Source of the DNA: an uncultured Cyclobacteriaceae bacterium
GTDB lineage: Bacteria; Bacteroidota; Bacteroidia; Cytophagales; Cyclobacteriaceae
Length of the DNA stretch: 61,794 bases
Assembly: GCA_937958005.1 (NCBI GenBank)
Contig: CALGOB010000019.1
Span: 1 to 61,794, forward strand
Reading direction: 5' to 3'
A model generated the notes under the pieces. The model was given only the letters and a program-made list of their open reading frames with translations, ran no database searches and had not been told where the DNA came from. The translations under genes and the position numbers were made by a program. Of the stretch, positions 1 through 9,536 are shown one piece after another. Each line of letters opens with the position of its first letter. Position 1 is the first letter of the stretch.

Positions 1-805
1 ATCCATCTATACGATAGTTGTCGAAACAATTAAATAAATGATAATCAATATGTTACAAATAATCATGCATAAACAACAATTTCAAAAAAAATGGAACTCA
101 TCTAGCTAAGTCTTTAAAGGTAGTTTTTAGAGATGCCCTTAAAATAACGAATTCTATAAAATTTGAAGGCTTTTAACGAATCTATCAAGTAGTTTCAACT
201 ATTCAGGGTTTAGAAAACCAGAATCCATAGAGTTTTGGGGTTCTATTAGGCCAAACTATTGTAAGAACTTCTTTAATCCCTAAGGGATATTAAGTCCCCG
301 ACTCTTGAGTCGATCATTAAATTATTGCCCATAGATACCCCGTACCCTTGGGTCGGGGTTGGTTCATTGTAGTTTCTGATGATCACCCTTCTTATGATCA
401 AGGAAAATTAGATTTTAAACAAACTATAGAATACTTATAGAGAAATTTAGAAGTCTGTTATGAAAAATGTATATGAATATCCTCAGATATAGGACAGCTT
501 TTTGTTGATCCATATGGTGGGATAGATAGACTGATTTTTTCCTCAGAACTTATGAGTGTTTTACATTTGAAGTATGCAATGGTTTTGGTAAATATAAGGT
601 TGTTTGGCTCACATAATCTATGTTTGAATATAAAGACTTGTGGTCTGTGGAGGAAATAACTAAAATTTAAATTTTGGCTAATATGTTTTATGATTGAGAG
701 TACTCTATTTATGTTTTAAATTTATAAAAGTATATTATTACCAATAATGTCAAGATGCGTTCGTTCATTGATTAACTTTGATTACAAGATTTTAAATTAT
801 AGAGT
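1..805. other. Gene-free 5' stretch
   Basis: No open frame with a recognisable product was found in this 0.8-kb stretch. The only clear structure is a copy of the family-A palindromic repeat at 273-367. The remainder is very AT-rich; a few short coding-like phrases occur around 600-650 but stops break every frame, so decayed sequence is possible and cannot be shown. Confidence 0.6.
273..367 (-). repeat. Family-A palindromic repeat, copy A1
   Basis: Near full-length copy, reading on the minus strand from AATGAACCAACCCCGACCC to CCCTAAGGGATTAA. It contains the three dyads of the family: ACCC-AA-GGGT nested inside ACCCCG/CGGGGT, GACTC-AA-GAGTC, and the ATCCCTTAGGGAT palindrome. It lies in a gap with no gene nearby. 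One base differs from the consensus in the last block (TTAAGTCCCC instead of TTAATTCCCC). Confidence 0.9.
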
Positions 806-1225
806 ATGAGGATTTTATTTACATTCACATTCATTTTATTAGCTTGGGCATCAAATGCTCAATCTATTGTTGGTAAATGGAAGACAATAGATGATAATAC
901 TGGGGAAGCAAGGTCTATTGTTGAAATTTATAAGAAAGGGGATAAGTTTCATGGAAAAATCTTACAAACTATTCCTAAAGCAGGAGAGGATCCTGATCCA
1001 TTATGCGATGCATGTAAAGGAAAAAAGAAGAATCAAAGAGTAAATGGAATGGAAATCATTTCAGATATGAGGGCCAAAGGGAAAGAATTTGTAGGAGGAG
1101 ATATTTTAGATCCTGAAAGTGGAAAAGTATATGATTGTAAACTTTGGGTTGAAGATGGTAAACTGAAAGTAAGAGGTTATTTACTGTTCTTTTACAGGAC
1201 TCAAACTTGGCTTCCTGCCGGTTGA
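806..1225 (+). CDS. DUF2147 family secreted protein
   Basis: The 139-residue product has a cleavable signal peptide (residues 1-18, hydrophobic core ending AWASNAQS) followed by one small beta-rich domain. Blocks VGKWKTIDD, CDACKGKKK, VNGMEIISDM, GGDILDPESGKVYDCKLW and GYLLFFYRTQTW match the DUF2147 pattern common in Bacteroidota, where many copies are secreted small proteins of unknown function. A two-Cys motif (CDAC, about residues 68-71) is present. The family usually ends shortly after RTQTW, as here. PdeM begins 10 bp downstream, so the two may be co-transcribed. The family call is confident; the biological role is unknown. Confidence 0.85.
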   Translation: MRILFTFTFILLAWASNAQSIVGKWKTIDDNTGEARSIVEIYKKGDKFHGKILQTIPKAGEDPDPLCDACKGKKKNQRVNGMEIISDMRAKGKEFVGGDILDPESGKVYDCKLWVEDGKLKVRGYLLFFYRTQTWLPAG

Positions 1226-1235
1226 TCAAATACTT

Positions 1236-1871
1236 TTGGGAGAGTTTATTACTAATATTGCCGGGCAAAAAATTACTTTGTCCTCAGAAAAGGCTATCTA
1301 TTGGGAGCAACAAAATGCCCTAATTGTTTCAGATCTTCATTTAGGAAAAGCAGGACATTTCAGAAAAGCAGGACTGGCAGTTCCTTCAAATATACACTTA
1401 GGAGATCTTGCTAGGTTGGGAAATTTAATTGCGAAATACCAACCTAAGCAAGTGATTTTTTTAGGAGACTTATTTCATAGTGAATACAATATCGATTGGG
1501 ATTATTTCTGCAAGTGGGTTCTTCTTTACAATAAAATTGATTTTATATTGGTTAAGGGAAACCATGATATTCTTTATAAAACAGATTATCTCAATGCAGG
1601 TTTAGTTCTTACTGATGAGATCTTGCTTGATAATTTTAGTTTAACCCATGAAAAAATAAATACAGCTTATTATAATTTAAGTGGACATATTCACCCATCT
1701 GTGAGGTTAATAGGTAATGCACGTCAAGGGCTCAACCTACCTTGTTTCTATTTTAGTGATGGTTTTGGTTATTTACCGGCATTTGGGGTGTTTACTGGAT
1801 TTGTGTCTATTACTCCTAAAAAGAAAGATCACGTTTTTGTTGTGGCTGAGGATAATGTGTTGAAAATTTGA
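1236..1871 (+). CDS. pdeM: Ligase-associated DNA damage response nuclease PdeM
   Basis: Calcineurin-like metallophosphoesterase of 211 residues. Metal-binding blocks are visible in order: SDLHLGKAGHFRKAG (DxH), FLGDLFHS (GD), VKGNHDIL (GNHD), and SGHIHP near the C-terminus. The length and the HFRKAG extension fit the PdeM family, which in many bacteria accompanies an ATP-dependent DNA ligase and DEAD-helicase repair cluster; those partners are not in this window. No ATG precedes the conserved N-terminal strand, so the TTG at 1236 is the best start. That TTG overlaps a TACTTTTG string resembling a Bacteroidota -7 box, which leaves the start slightly uncertain. Confidence 0.85.
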   Translation: MGEFITNIAGQKITLSSEKAIYWEQQNALIVSDLHLGKAGHFRKAGLAVPSNIHLGDLARLGNLIAKYQPKQVIFLGDLFHSEYNIDWDYFCKWVLLYNKIDFILVKGNHDILYKTDYLNAGLVLTDEILLDNFSLTHEKINTAYYNLSGHIHPSVRLIGNARQGLNLPCFYFSDGFGYLPAFGVFTGFVSITPKKKDHVFVVAEDNVLKI

Positions 1872-1990
1872 CCTAATCTTAGATAAATGATAGCCAATCA
1901 CAATATTTTTAATTAATTTTAGAAGAATAGGTTACTTTTTGATTCAATTTCGTATTAACAGTTGATTCATAGTTCCTGATTACAACGTAT

Positions 1991-2530
1991 ATGAAAGACA
2001 GTGTTATACTGGAACGTTTGAATAAAGGCGATGAAAAAGCCTTGGATTACCTCTATAAGAAATATTATAGGATGATGACTAAAATAGTCCTCTCTAATAA
2101 TGGCACAGAAGAGGAAGCTAAGGATATTTTTCAAGACGGCTTACTCGTATTTTGGCAAAAGGCTGTGCGTGGCGACTTAATTCTGACCTCTAAGATTAGT
2201 ACATTTTTATATAGTATTTGTCTTAATTTATGGAGAAAAGAACTTGATAGAAAAAGTAGATTGACTAATGAAATCAAAGATGGTGAAACGTATCAGGCAG
2301 GAGAATCTGAAGAGAAAGTTAAAATTGTAAGAACCTGTATTGATGAATTAGGAGATACATGTAGGAAAATACTTACCTATCATTATTTTGATGGAATGTC
2401 CATGCAGGATATTGCAGATAAAATGGAGTTTGCCAATGCAGACACAGCAAAAACGAAAAAGTATAAATGTAAAAAAAGGCTTGATAAATTAATTAAGTCT
2501 AAATATACGACAGGAGATTTTTTTGATTAA
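1991..2530 (+). CDS. ECF RNA polymerase sigma factor
   Basis: The 179-residue protein has sigma-70 region 2 (about 20-90, with EEEAKDIFQDGLLVFWQK) and region 4 (about 110-165, with YHYFDGMSMQDIADKM, a helix-turn-helix). It lacks regions 1 and 3, as expected for the ECF group. The next gene begins on its stop codon (TAATG overlap at 2528-2532), the usual arrangement for a sigma factor and its membrane-bound partner. It probably directs transcription of a specific regulon in response to an envelope or stress signal; the target cannot be read from the sequence. Confidence 0.9.
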   Translation: MKDSVILERLNKGDEKALDYLYKKYYRMMTKIVLSNNGTEEEAKDIFQDGLLVFWQKAVRGDLILTSKISTFLYSICLNLWRKELDRKSRLTNEIKDGETYQAGESEEKVKIVRTCIDELGDTCRKILTYHYFDGMSMQDIADKMEFANADTAKTKKYKCKKRLDKLIKSKYTTGDFFD

Positions 2531-3516
2531 TGACAAATTTTTCTAGACACACAGAGTTAATTGATGATTACTTAAGCGGAGGCCTTTCTGCTTCAGAAGA
2601 ATCTTCTTTTATGGAGCTTATGGAAACTGATCCTATCCTTAAAGAGGAGCTTCTTTTCCAGCAATCTATTGTTGGAGGGTTGAAAGAGTATAGAAAGGAT
2701 GAACTGAAACAAAGACTTAATGGGATTAGTGTAGGAGTTGGTCTCATGGGATTTCTAATGAATTTTGCAACCTATAAGTTAGTAGCAGCCGTACTGACCC
2801 TCGGAATTGTTGGTTATGGAGCGTTTCAAATTATAGATAATGATTTTGGGAAGCCAGGTAGTTACATAGATAATTATAAAGAGTCATTGAGTGAAGCAGA
2901 TTACCCATCCGTAGAAAATGCGAATTTAAAGACTACTATTGAGTGGATTGAGATATCTAATAGAGTTGATGATCATTTTAAGGAACTTGAAAATACAAAA
3001 AATCAAATAGTTGATAATGTCTACATAAGCAAAAGTGAAATTGATAAACAAGAAGATGACAAAACTCCTAAGTTAGCTGAGAATTCAGACAAAAATAGTT
3101 CAGATTTGATGGTAAGTAAGTCAAAGGTTACGGTACCTGCTTTTTCGTTACCTCAATTTGATGATGTTTTAGAAGAAGAAACACTCGCTGGTATTGAACT
3201 TGATGATTATAACATAAATAATTCTGACTTTACATCTGATGAAGCTGGTGATGAAATTGAAATCAAGAAAATCCAGAAGAATAATAGGTCATTACAATAT
3301 AAGTTTCGGCAAGGAAAGCTTTATCTATTTGGGGATTTTAAAGGGAAAACCTATGAGTTATTAGAGATTAATTCTGCTAGCGATAGGAAATTATATTTCT
3401 ACTTTAATAAGCAATATTTTAAGCTTGACCAATTTCAAAAATCTGTTAAAGATCTTTCTTTAATTACCGATAGGAGATTAGTTAAGGAACTAGAAATTAT
3501 AAGAAACAATAGATAA
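2530..3516 (+). CDS. Putative anti-sigma-factor-like membrane protein
   Basis: The 328-residue product has a cytoplasmic N-terminus of about 75 residues containing the zinc-less anti-sigma-like phrase LIDDYLSGGLSASEESSFMELM. One membrane helix follows (about 80-100, YKLVAAVLTLGIVGYGAFQI), then a long acidic low-complexity stretch and a compact C-terminal beta domain (LQYKFRQGKLYLFGDF). This layout, and translational coupling to the ECF sigma gene, suggest that it tethers or senses for that sigma factor. No characterised family member is recognised, so the role is inferred from architecture and context. Confidence 0.7.
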   Translation: MTNFSRHTELIDDYLSGGLSASEESSFMELMETDPILKEELLFQQSIVGGLKEYRKDELKQRLNGISVGVGLMGFLMNFATYKLVAAVLTLGIVGYGAFQIIDNDFGKPGSYIDNYKESLSEADYPSVENANLKTTIEWIEISNRVDDHFKELENTKNQIVDNVYISKSEIDKQEDDKTPKLAENSDKNSSDLMVSKSKVTVPAFSLPQFDDVLEEETLAGIELDDYNINNSDFTSDEAGDEIEIKKIQKNNRSLQYKFRQGKLYLFGDFKGKTYELLEINSASDRKLYFYFNKQYFKLDQFQKSVKDLSLITDRRLVKELEIIRNNR

Positions 3517-3553
3517 ATTTATATCGATAAGTACCTCATGAGGATTAGTAATA

Positions 3554-3934
3554 TATTACTGATATCCGACTAAATCTGAAATTTGATAAAAAGTCCTCTT
3601 AAATTGATCTAAATGAGGGTTTTTTAGCAATCCTGAAATACACCGTGCCAAGGCGACTCCTTAAAAATAGAGTGTTCCTAAAATAAGAAGCTTTCTGCAT
3701 TGGCAGTCCGATTCATTTTTTCCATGCCGGGGCGGCGAATCACTGAAATAACGAACCGCTGGACCGTCAAAAAAATCAATGGGACACATGCGATCAAAAA
3801 CAACATGGTACGCTATAGTGGCTCTGCCGGGGTTTTTGGCGGGGAAGCCTAACCAGGCCAACCCTCCTACATGGAAACCATAGATTTGACATTTTTTACT
3901 CATTTTTGTTTTCTCGGATACTGGTAGTAATATT
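3554..3934. mobile_element. Family-B MITE-like element, copy B1
   Basis: A ~380-bp non-coding element fills the gap between the anti-sigma-like gene and ftsX. The left end reads TATTACTGATATCCGAC and the right end, read on the other strand, TATTACTACCAGTATCCGAG, giving imperfect terminal inverted repeats. The interior has a G+C-rich core (CTGCCGGGGTTTTTGGCGGG) unlike its surroundings, which recurs on the opposite strand in copy B2. CCTC...GAGG followed by six T near 3595-3626 may act as a terminator. The 80-codon frame on the minus strand shows no family resemblance and was not annotated. Confidence 0.7.
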
Positions 3935-4023
3935 TAATAAAAAATGTTAAATATAGACTGATCCTTTTTTTTATTCTAAGAAAGCATACTTTAGCCCCGC
4001 TTTTTTACTATTTTTGAGTCATA

Positions 4024-4923
4024 ATGGCTACGAATGAAAAAAAGATAAAGAAAAAGAAGAAGCTAGGTAGTTATCCACTGTTCAGTGTTTTCTTTAGTAT
4101 TTTCATAACCTTATTAGTAGTTGGAATTTTTGGTTATTTCGTAATCAATGCCAACGAGCTCAAAAAGTACATTCGAGAAAATGTAGAACTTCAAGTTTAT
4201 CTTAAAAAGAAAGCAAGTGAAAATGATCTTACCAAAATAAGTAAGACACTTTCGAGCAAAGATTATACTTTGTTTAAAGATGAGATTCCTCAAGTTAGAA
4301 CTATAAGCAAGCAGGAAGCAGCGGAACAATTTATTGCTGATACAGGGGAAGACTTTGTGAAGTTTTTAGGTGAAAACCCTCTTCGAGATGTTGTGGTCAT
4401 TAAGATCAAAGAAGCTTATCACCATCAAGATAGTTTAGCTAATATAGAACGTGAGATAGCACAGCAAAGTACTGTTTTTGAGATTGCCTATAGGCCTAAT
4501 CTGATTAAAAGCATCAATGATAATTTAGCTATTATTAGTTTACTGTTGATTGGTTTTTCTTTGATTTTGTTATTGGCAGCGGTTATTCTAATTAATAATA
4601 CAATAAAATTAGCCTTGTTTTCCCAAAGGTTTTTAATAAGGAGTATGCAATTAGTAGGCGCTACAGCCTCCTTCATTCAACGTCCTTTTTTAAATAGAGC
4701 ACTTTTGTATGGCTTTTTAGCTGGAATTGCAGCTTCTGGATTGTTGCTATTGTTAGTCTTTTTTTTAAATGATTATATTACTGATTTGAAAGAAATTCAG
4801 AATAATAATAATCTATATATATTATTTGGAGGGATTGTTTTTTTAGGACTTTTAGTTGGTTTTGGTAGCAGCTATAGAGCAATAAGAAAATATATGAAAA
4901 TGTCCCTTGATGAACTTTACTAA
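4024..4923 (+). CDS. ftsX: Cell division protein FtsX
   Basis: FtsX is the membrane subunit of the FtsEX ABC-like complex that controls peptidoglycan hydrolysis at the division site. The 299-residue protein shows the expected topology: a basic cytoplasmic N-terminus (KKIKKKKK), TM1 about 19-43, a periplasmic domain of about 120 residues, then three helices near 167-192, 224-247 and 263-283, ending in a short cytoplasmic tail (MSLDELY). No ftsE is adjacent, common in Bacteroidota. It opens a tightly packed run of genes with DUF3098 and uppP. Confidence 0.93.
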   Translation: MATNEKKIKKKKKLGSYPLFSVFFSIFITLLVVGIFGYFVINANELKKYIRENVELQVYLKKKASENDLTKISKTLSSKDYTLFKDEIPQVRTISKQEAAEQFIADTGEDFVKFLGENPLRDVVVIKIKEAYHHQDSLANIEREIAQQSTVFEIAYRPNLIKSINDNLAIISLLLIGFSLILLLAAVILINNTIKLALFSQRFLIRSMQLVGATASFIQRPFLNRALLYGFLAGIAASGLLLLLVFFLNDYITDLKEIQNNNNLYILFGGIVFLGLLVGFGSSYRAIRKYMKMSLDELY

Positions 4924-4925
4924 GT

Positions 4926-5147
4926 ATGGAAGAGAATAAATTTGCCTTCGAAAAAATCAACTATATTCTAATGCTAGTTGGCGTATTAATATTATTGATA
5001 GGATTCTATATCATGTCAATAGATAAAGAACAATACGGTTTTGGTTTTTTGGGAATCACTTTAGGCCCTATTGTTGTGATGCTTGGATTTATTACTGAGT
5101 TTTTTGCGATTATGTATAAGCCAAAAAATACGAATGACGCTGATTGA
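4926..5147 (+). CDS. DUF3098 small membrane protein
   Basis: A 73-residue protein with two predicted membrane helices (about 12-31 and 43-64) separated by a short polar turn (SIDKEQYGF). The sequence matches the DUF3098 pattern, a Bacteroidota family almost always found between ftsX and uppP. The function is not known; conserved linkage suggests envelope or division. It starts 2 bp after ftsX and its last 14 bp overlap uppP, so translation is probably coupled. Confidence 0.88.
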   Translation: MEENKFAFEKINYILMLVGVLILLIGFYIMSIDKEQYGFGFLGITLGPIVVMLGFITEFFAIMYKPKNTNDAD

Positions 5148-5934
5148 AGCAATTGTTCTAGGTATAATTCAAGGTTTAACCGAATTTTTACCAGTTAGTA
5201 GTAGTGGACATATAGAATTAGGGACAGCTATTTTTGGGATAGAATCGAAAGAGAATTTGTTGTTTTCAGTTTGTGTTCATTTAGCTACCGCACTTAGTAC
5301 CATAGTCGTTTTTAGAAAAGATATATTCTTGATTGTTAAAGATTTGTTTTCTTTTAAATGGAACGAATCCACTTCTTTCACTCTAAAAATTATCATATCA
5401 ATGATCCCAATAGGAGTCGTAGGTGTGTTTTTTGAGGATCAAATTACATCCCTGTTTGGCGGTAATGTAATATTAGTAGGTTGCATGTTGCTAGTGACAG
5501 GAGGCTTACTTTCATTTACTTATTTCCAGAAAGAAACTGGTGAAGATATCAGTTATTTTAAATCATTTATTATTGGTTTGGCACAAGCAGTTGCTATTAT
5601 GCCAGGTATTTCTAGGTCAGGAGCCACTATTGCCACTGCACTATTATTGAAAACTGACAAATCAAAAGCCGCACGTTTTTCATTTTTAATGGTTTTAGTT
5701 CCGATAATAGGAGCTGCTGCTCTGAAACTAAAGGATTATTTGGAAGTTACCTCTACAGGTGTTGAATTACCTATTTCTACTTCCGCATTGTTTGGAGGCT
5801 TTCTTGCCGCATTTGTCTTTGGCTATCTGGCTTGTAATTGGATGATAGGGATAGTGAAAAAAGGAAAACTGATATACTTTGCGTATTACTGTTTCGCGGT
5901 AGGTATATTTGCTATTTTAAGTCAGTTATTTTGA
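5134..5934 (+). CDS. uppP: Undecaprenyl-diphosphate phosphatase
   Basis: UppP (BacA) dephosphorylates undecaprenyl diphosphate to regenerate the lipid carrier for peptidoglycan and other envelope polymers. The signature motifs are present: GLTEFLPVSSSGHIE near the N-terminus and PGISRSGATIATAL in the second half, among about eight hydrophobic helices. The ATG at 5134 (MTLIEAIVLGIIQG) is chosen over the upstream in-frame ATG at 5083 because it matches the family start; it overlaps DUF3098 by 14 bp. The product is 266 residues, normal for the family. Confidence 0.95.
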   Translation: MTLIEAIVLGIIQGLTEFLPVSSSGHIELGTAIFGIESKENLLFSVCVHLATALSTIVVFRKDIFLIVKDLFSFKWNESTSFTLKIIISMIPIGVVGVFFEDQITSLFGGNVILVGCMLLVTGGLLSFTYFQKETGEDISYFKSFIIGLAQAVAIMPGISRSGATIATALLLKTDKSKAARFSFLMVLVPIIGAAALKLKDYLEVTSTGVELPISTSALFGGFLAAFVFGYLACNWMIGIVKKGKLIYFAYYCFAVGIFAILSQLF

Positions 5935-6629
5935 TCAACGCGGAACTTCAATTACAGTATTCAGAAGGGAAGACCCTTTTAATAGATAAACCACTGGAAT
6001 GGACTTCGTTTGATATTGTAAAAAAGATAAGGGGTACTCTTAAGATTAAGAAAGTAGGCCATGCGGGAACATTAGACCCTTTGGCATCTGGACTTTTGAT
6101 TGTCTGTACTGGAAAGCATACTAAAAAAATAGAATCTTATCAGGGGCAAGAGAAAGAATACACAGGTATTATTCAGTTGGGGAAAACTACACCTTCATTT
6201 GATCTAGAAACTGAATTTAATAGTGAAGCATCAACAAGTTTGATAAACTTAGTTGAAATTGAGAATGCAATTTTAGATAATTTTACGGGAGAAATTTCTC
6301 AAGTGCCACCTAAATTTTCTGCTTTAAAAGTAGGTGGTGAGAGACTTTATAAAAAAGCAAGAAAAAATGAAGAAGTAATCATCAAGCCTCGATTGGTTAA
6401 TGTAACAGAATTCTCCGTATTAAAGTATGAAAATCCCGATGTTCATTTTAGGATAAGATGCAGTAAAGGAACTTATATTAGGAGTCTAGCAAACGATTTA
6501 GGTCAGTGTCTGGGCTGTGGAGGATATTTGAAAGCCTTAAGAAGGACTAAAATTGGTGACTTTTCAGTAGAAGAAGCAAAAGATATTCATAGTTTTGTTC
6601 AGGAGCTTAAATCAATAGATAAAATATGA
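5931..6629 (+). CDS. truB: tRNA pseudouridine(55) synthase TruB
   Basis: TruB converts U55 of the tRNA T-loop to pseudouridine. The catalytic block GHAGTLDPLASGLLIVCTG is present with the nucleophile at Asp49 (numbered from the start chosen here), followed by the KVPPKFSALKVGGERLYKKAR-type substrate region and the RCSKGTYIRSLANDLG motif. No ATG lies near the conserved N-terminus; the TTG at 5931 fits and overlaps the uppP stop as TTGA. The product of about 232 residues is a short TruB without an obvious C-terminal PUA domain, typical of this phylum. Confidence 0.93.
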   Translation: MINAELQLQYSEGKTLLIDKPLEWTSFDIVKKIRGTLKIKKVGHAGTLDPLASGLLIVCTGKHTKKIESYQGQEKEYTGIIQLGKTTPSFDLETEFNSEASTSLINLVEIENAILDNFTGEISQVPPKFSALKVGGERLYKKARKNEEVIIKPRLVNVTEFSVLKYENPDVHFRIRCSKGTYIRSLANDLGQCLGCGGYLKALRRTKIGDFSVEEAKDIHSFVQELKSIDKI

Positions 6630-7579
6630 TAATACTGGAAGGGGCAGATTCTTTTCCAAAAGCTGGTTATACTGTTGTTACGATTGGTACCTTTGATGGA
6701 GTACATATAGGTCATCAAGAGATACTGAATAAGATATCAAAGCAAGCAAAGGAAAACAAAGGTGTCAGTATTGTAATAACATTTTGGCCTCATCCTAGAT
6801 ACGTTTTACAAGGTGAGAAAGAATCCGGGCTCAAACTACTATCTACTTTTGATGATAAAGCCAAAAGAATGGCTGATCAAGGGATAGATTATTTAGTTAA
6901 AATCCCGTTTACAAAAGAATTTTCACAGACATCCTCTGAGGATTTTATTAGAAATACCTTAGAAGGAAAGCTTGGGACTACGCATTTAGTGATTGGCTAT
7001 GACCATCATTTTGGAAGAAATAGAGAAGGTAGTTTTGAATACCTAGCAAATAATATTGATGATTACGGTTTTTCATTACAGGAAATTCCTAGACAAGATA
7101 TAGATCATGTAGGAGTGAGTTCTACAAAAATACGAAAAGCATTAAATGAAGGGAAGGTAGATGTAGCAAGAAGTTATTTAGGAAGAAATTATGAGATTAC
7201 TGGTGAAGTGGTGCATGGGGAAAAACTGGGCCGTGAGATTGGATATCCAACAGCGAATATTCAACTTTCGGAGTCTTATAAACTCATCCCAATAGATGGG
7301 ATTTATGTAGTAAAAGTTATCCATAAAAAAACTATTTACTTTGGGATGATGTATATCGGCATTAAACCAACGGTACATGATAATAACCAACGGGTAATTG
7401 AAGTAAACATATTTGAATTTGATGAGGATATTTATGGGGAAGTAATAACAATTGATTTTCTGGAGTACATAAGGGCAGATAAGAAGTTTGAAAACCTTGA
7501 TCTTTTGAAAAAACAGATTGCTGATGATAAAATTAAATCTCTTAATGTTTTAGGAAAATATACTAAGAATGATAAATAA
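6626..7579 (+). CDS. ribF: Bifunctional riboflavin kinase/FAD synthetase RibF
   Basis: RibF phosphorylates riboflavin to FMN and adenylates FMN to FAD. The N-terminal nucleotidyltransferase domain carries [16 protein letters not shown] and [14 protein letters not shown] (residues about 20-130). The C-terminal riboflavin kinase domain carries [19 protein letters not shown] (about 195-215) and the GIYVVKV strand. The 317-residue length is normal. It overlaps truB by ATGA and scoA by 11 bp, a conserved Bacteroidota arrangement. Confidence 0.95.
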   Translation: MIILEGADSFPKAGYTVVTIGTFDGVHIGHQEILNKISKQAKENKGVSIVITFWPHPRYVLQGEKESGLKLLSTFDDKAKRMADQGIDYLVKIPFTKEFSQTSSEDFIRNTLEGKLGTTHLVIGYDHHFGRNREGSFEYLANNIDDYGFSLQEIPRQDIDHVGVSSTKIRKALNEGKVDVARSYLGRNYEITGEVVHGEKLGREIGYPTANIQLSESYKLIPIDGIYVVKVIHKKTIYFGMMYIGIKPTVHDNNQRVIEVNIFEFDEDIYGEVITIDFLEYIRADKKFENLDLLKKQIADDKIKSLNVLGKYTKNDK

Positions 7580-8264
7580 GGTTGTAAAAAATGCTGTTGA
7601 AGCTACTCAAGACATTCAAGATCATATGACCTTGATGTTAGGTGGTTTTGGATTGAGTGGGATACCGGAAAATTCAATTTCGGCACTTGTAGATATGGGT
7701 GTCAAGGGACTAACCTGTATATCAAATAATGCGGGCGTTGATGATTTTGGGATAGGCCTAATGCTTCAAACTAGACAAGTAAAAAAAATGATTTCATCTT
7801 ATGTAGGTGAAAACGCTGAATTTGAAAGGCAACTTATCTCTGGAGAACTAGAAGTTGACTTAATCCCGCAAGGAACATTGGCTGAAAGGGTAAGAGCTGG
7901 AGGGGCAGGCATACCCGCATTTTTTACTCCGGCAGGAGTTGGTACAGAAGTAGCAACAGGAAAAGAGATTAGAGAGTTCCATGGTAAAAAATACCTGATG
8001 GAAGAATGGTTGACTGCAGATTTTGCTCTTGTTAAAGCATGGAAAGGCGATACGGCGGGGAATTTGATATTTAAAGGTACTGCGAGAAACTTCAATCCTT
8101 TGATGGCTGCAGCGGGAAAAATAACAATAGCTGAAGTAGAAGAACTAGTACCTGCTGGGGAACTTGATCCAAATCAAATACATACCCCGGGGATTTATGT
8201 TCAGCGAATTTTTCAAGGGAGTGGATACGAAAAGAGAATTGAGCAATTAACAATTAGTAAATAA
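7569..8264 (+). CDS. scoA: 3-oxoacid CoA-transferase subunit A
   Basis: Alpha subunit of succinyl-CoA:3-oxoacid (acetoacetate) CoA-transferase, which moves CoA between succinyl-CoA and 3-oxoacids. Family blocks are clear: [13 protein letters not shown] near the N-terminus, [35 protein letters not shown] and the C-terminal [11 protein letters not shown]. The 231-residue length is typical. The catalytic glutamate lies in the beta subunit encoded 56 bp downstream. Confidence 0.94.
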   Translation: MINKVVKNAVEATQDIQDHMTLMLGGFGLSGIPENSISALVDMGVKGLTCISNNAGVDDFGIGLMLQTRQVKKMISSYVGENAEFERQLISGELEVDLIPQGTLAERVRAGGAGIPAFFTPAGVGTEVATGKEIREFHGKKYLMEEWLTADFALVKAWKGDTAGNLIFKGTARNFNPLMAAAGKITIAEVEELVPAGELDPNQIHTPGIYVQRIFQGSGYEKRIEQLTISK

Positions 8265-8320
8265 TACTTTTTGTTGCTTATGGTTATACTACCTTATTAA
8301 TCACCAAATTTCAAATAGAT

Positions 8321-8977
8321 ATGTTAGATAAAATTGGAATAGCTAAAAGGATTGCTCAAGAAGTTCAGGATGGATCATATATAAACTTAGGCATAGGGAT
8401 CCCTACATTAGTAGCTAATTACATTCCAGATGGGCTTAATGTAGTCCTGCAATCTGAAAATGGCTTATTGGGCATAGGCCCTTTTCCTAAAGAAGAGTAT
8501 GTAGACGCAGACTTAATCAATGCAGGAAAACAAACCGTGAGTATGTTAAATGGATCTTCTTTATTTAATTCAGCGGAAAGTTTTGGGATGATTCGTGGAG
8601 GACATGTTCATTTAACCATTTTAGGGGCGATGGAAGTTTCTGAAAATGGAGACATTGCCAACTGGAAAATACCAGGTAAAATGGTGAAAGGAATGGGGGG
8701 AGCCATGGATTTAGTAGCATCAGCAGAAAACATAATAGTTGCCATGCAACACAAAAGTAGATCAGGAGCATCCAAAATGTTAAAAGAATGTACATTACCT
8801 ATTACTGGGATTAATTGTGTAAAGAAGGTGGTAACTGATATGGCTGTATTAGAAATATTGCCACAAGGAGGGTTTAAACTTTTAGAAAGAGCCCCAGGAG
8901 TTTCTGTGGATGAAATAAAAGAGGCTACAGAAGGTAAATTAATAATTGAAGGAGAAATCCTTGAAATGAACATATAA
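8321..8977 (+). CDS. scoB: 3-oxoacid CoA-transferase subunit B
   Basis: Beta subunit of the CoA-transferase, carrying the catalytic glutamate in the motif LQSENGLLGIGPFP (about residue 46). Other family blocks are NLGIGIPTLVANYIP, IRGGHVHLTILGAMEVS and MVKGMGGAMDLV. At 218 residues it is full length. It follows scoA and presumably forms the A2B2 heterotetramer with it; gldC starts 28 bp downstream. Confidence 0.94.
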   Translation: MLDKIGIAKRIAQEVQDGSYINLGIGIPTLVANYIPDGLNVVLQSENGLLGIGPFPKEEYVDADLINAGKQTVSMLNGSSLFNSAESFGMIRGGHVHLTILGAMEVSENGDIANWKIPGKMVKGMGGAMDLVASAENIIVAMQHKSRSGASKMLKECTLPITGINCVKKVVTDMAVLEILPQGGFKLLERAPGVSVDEIKEATEGKLIIEGEILEMNI

Positions 8978-9005
8978 GAAATCAAATAAGAATAACATAA
9001 TAGAA

Positions 9006-9350
9006 ATGACTAAATCTAAGATTTTATTTGAAATAGAGCTTGATAAAGATAGTATCCCGGAAAAGATTACTTGGGAAGCGGATCAAAAAGAAACACCTGG
9101 TCCTTCTGAAACTAAGGCCATCAGTGTGGCTTTATGGGATCAAACTCAAAATAATACTTTGAGAATGGATCTTTGGAGTAAAGATATGCCTGTAGATGAG
9201 ATGAAAAGGTTTTACGTTGATTGCCTTGGAGGAATGGCGCAGAGCATATTGAATAGCACTGGGGATGATTTTATGGCAAATGAACTCAATGCGTTGTGTG
9301 AAAAAATGGTACTTCATTTGAAGAGAGAAAATGAACAACCTAAAAGCTAA
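9006..9350 (+). CDS. gldC: Gliding motility protein GldC
   Basis: A 114-residue cytoplasmic protein without signal or membrane helix that matches GldC: ITWEADQ, ETKAISVALWDQ, TLRMDLWSKDMPVDEMKRFY and the C-terminal helix ALCEKMVLHLKREN. GldC is associated with gliding motility in Bacteroidota, and the family is often found even in non-gliders; its biochemical role is unclear. The gene is probably the last of the ftsX-to-gldC run. A 186-bp AT-rich gap separates it from the TonB receptor. Confidence 0.9.
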   Translation: MTKSKILFEIELDKDSIPEKITWEADQKETPGPSETKAISVALWDQTQNNTLRMDLWSKDMPVDEMKRFYVDCLGGMAQSILNSTGDDFMANELNALCEKMVLHLKRENEQPKS

Positions 9351-9536
9351 AAAAATTATTAATATTTGAAAAAGAAGTAGTTTTTAATCATTGATTTTGT
9401 TAATTTCCTTATAATGCATCAAAAAAAATCAAGAAATCAAGAAAAAAAGTATGCATGCAGAGTAAAAAGAGTCGAATATTTGCTTAAATTCGGATTTATC
9501 AGAAATTTTTATACTTATTAACAAATCAAATTCTAT

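Noticed and set aside
1231-1238. TACTTTTG as a promoter for pdeM
   Set aside because: It overlaps the only plausible start codon; without a convincing -33 box chance occurrence is more likely.
3661-3903. 80-codon minus-strand frame inside B1
   Set aside because: Composition follows the G+C-rich core of the repeat, it is not open in B2 or B4, and no family resemblance is visible.
4114-4676. Minus-strand frames opposite ftsX
   Set aside because: Antisense shadows of a well-supported gene.
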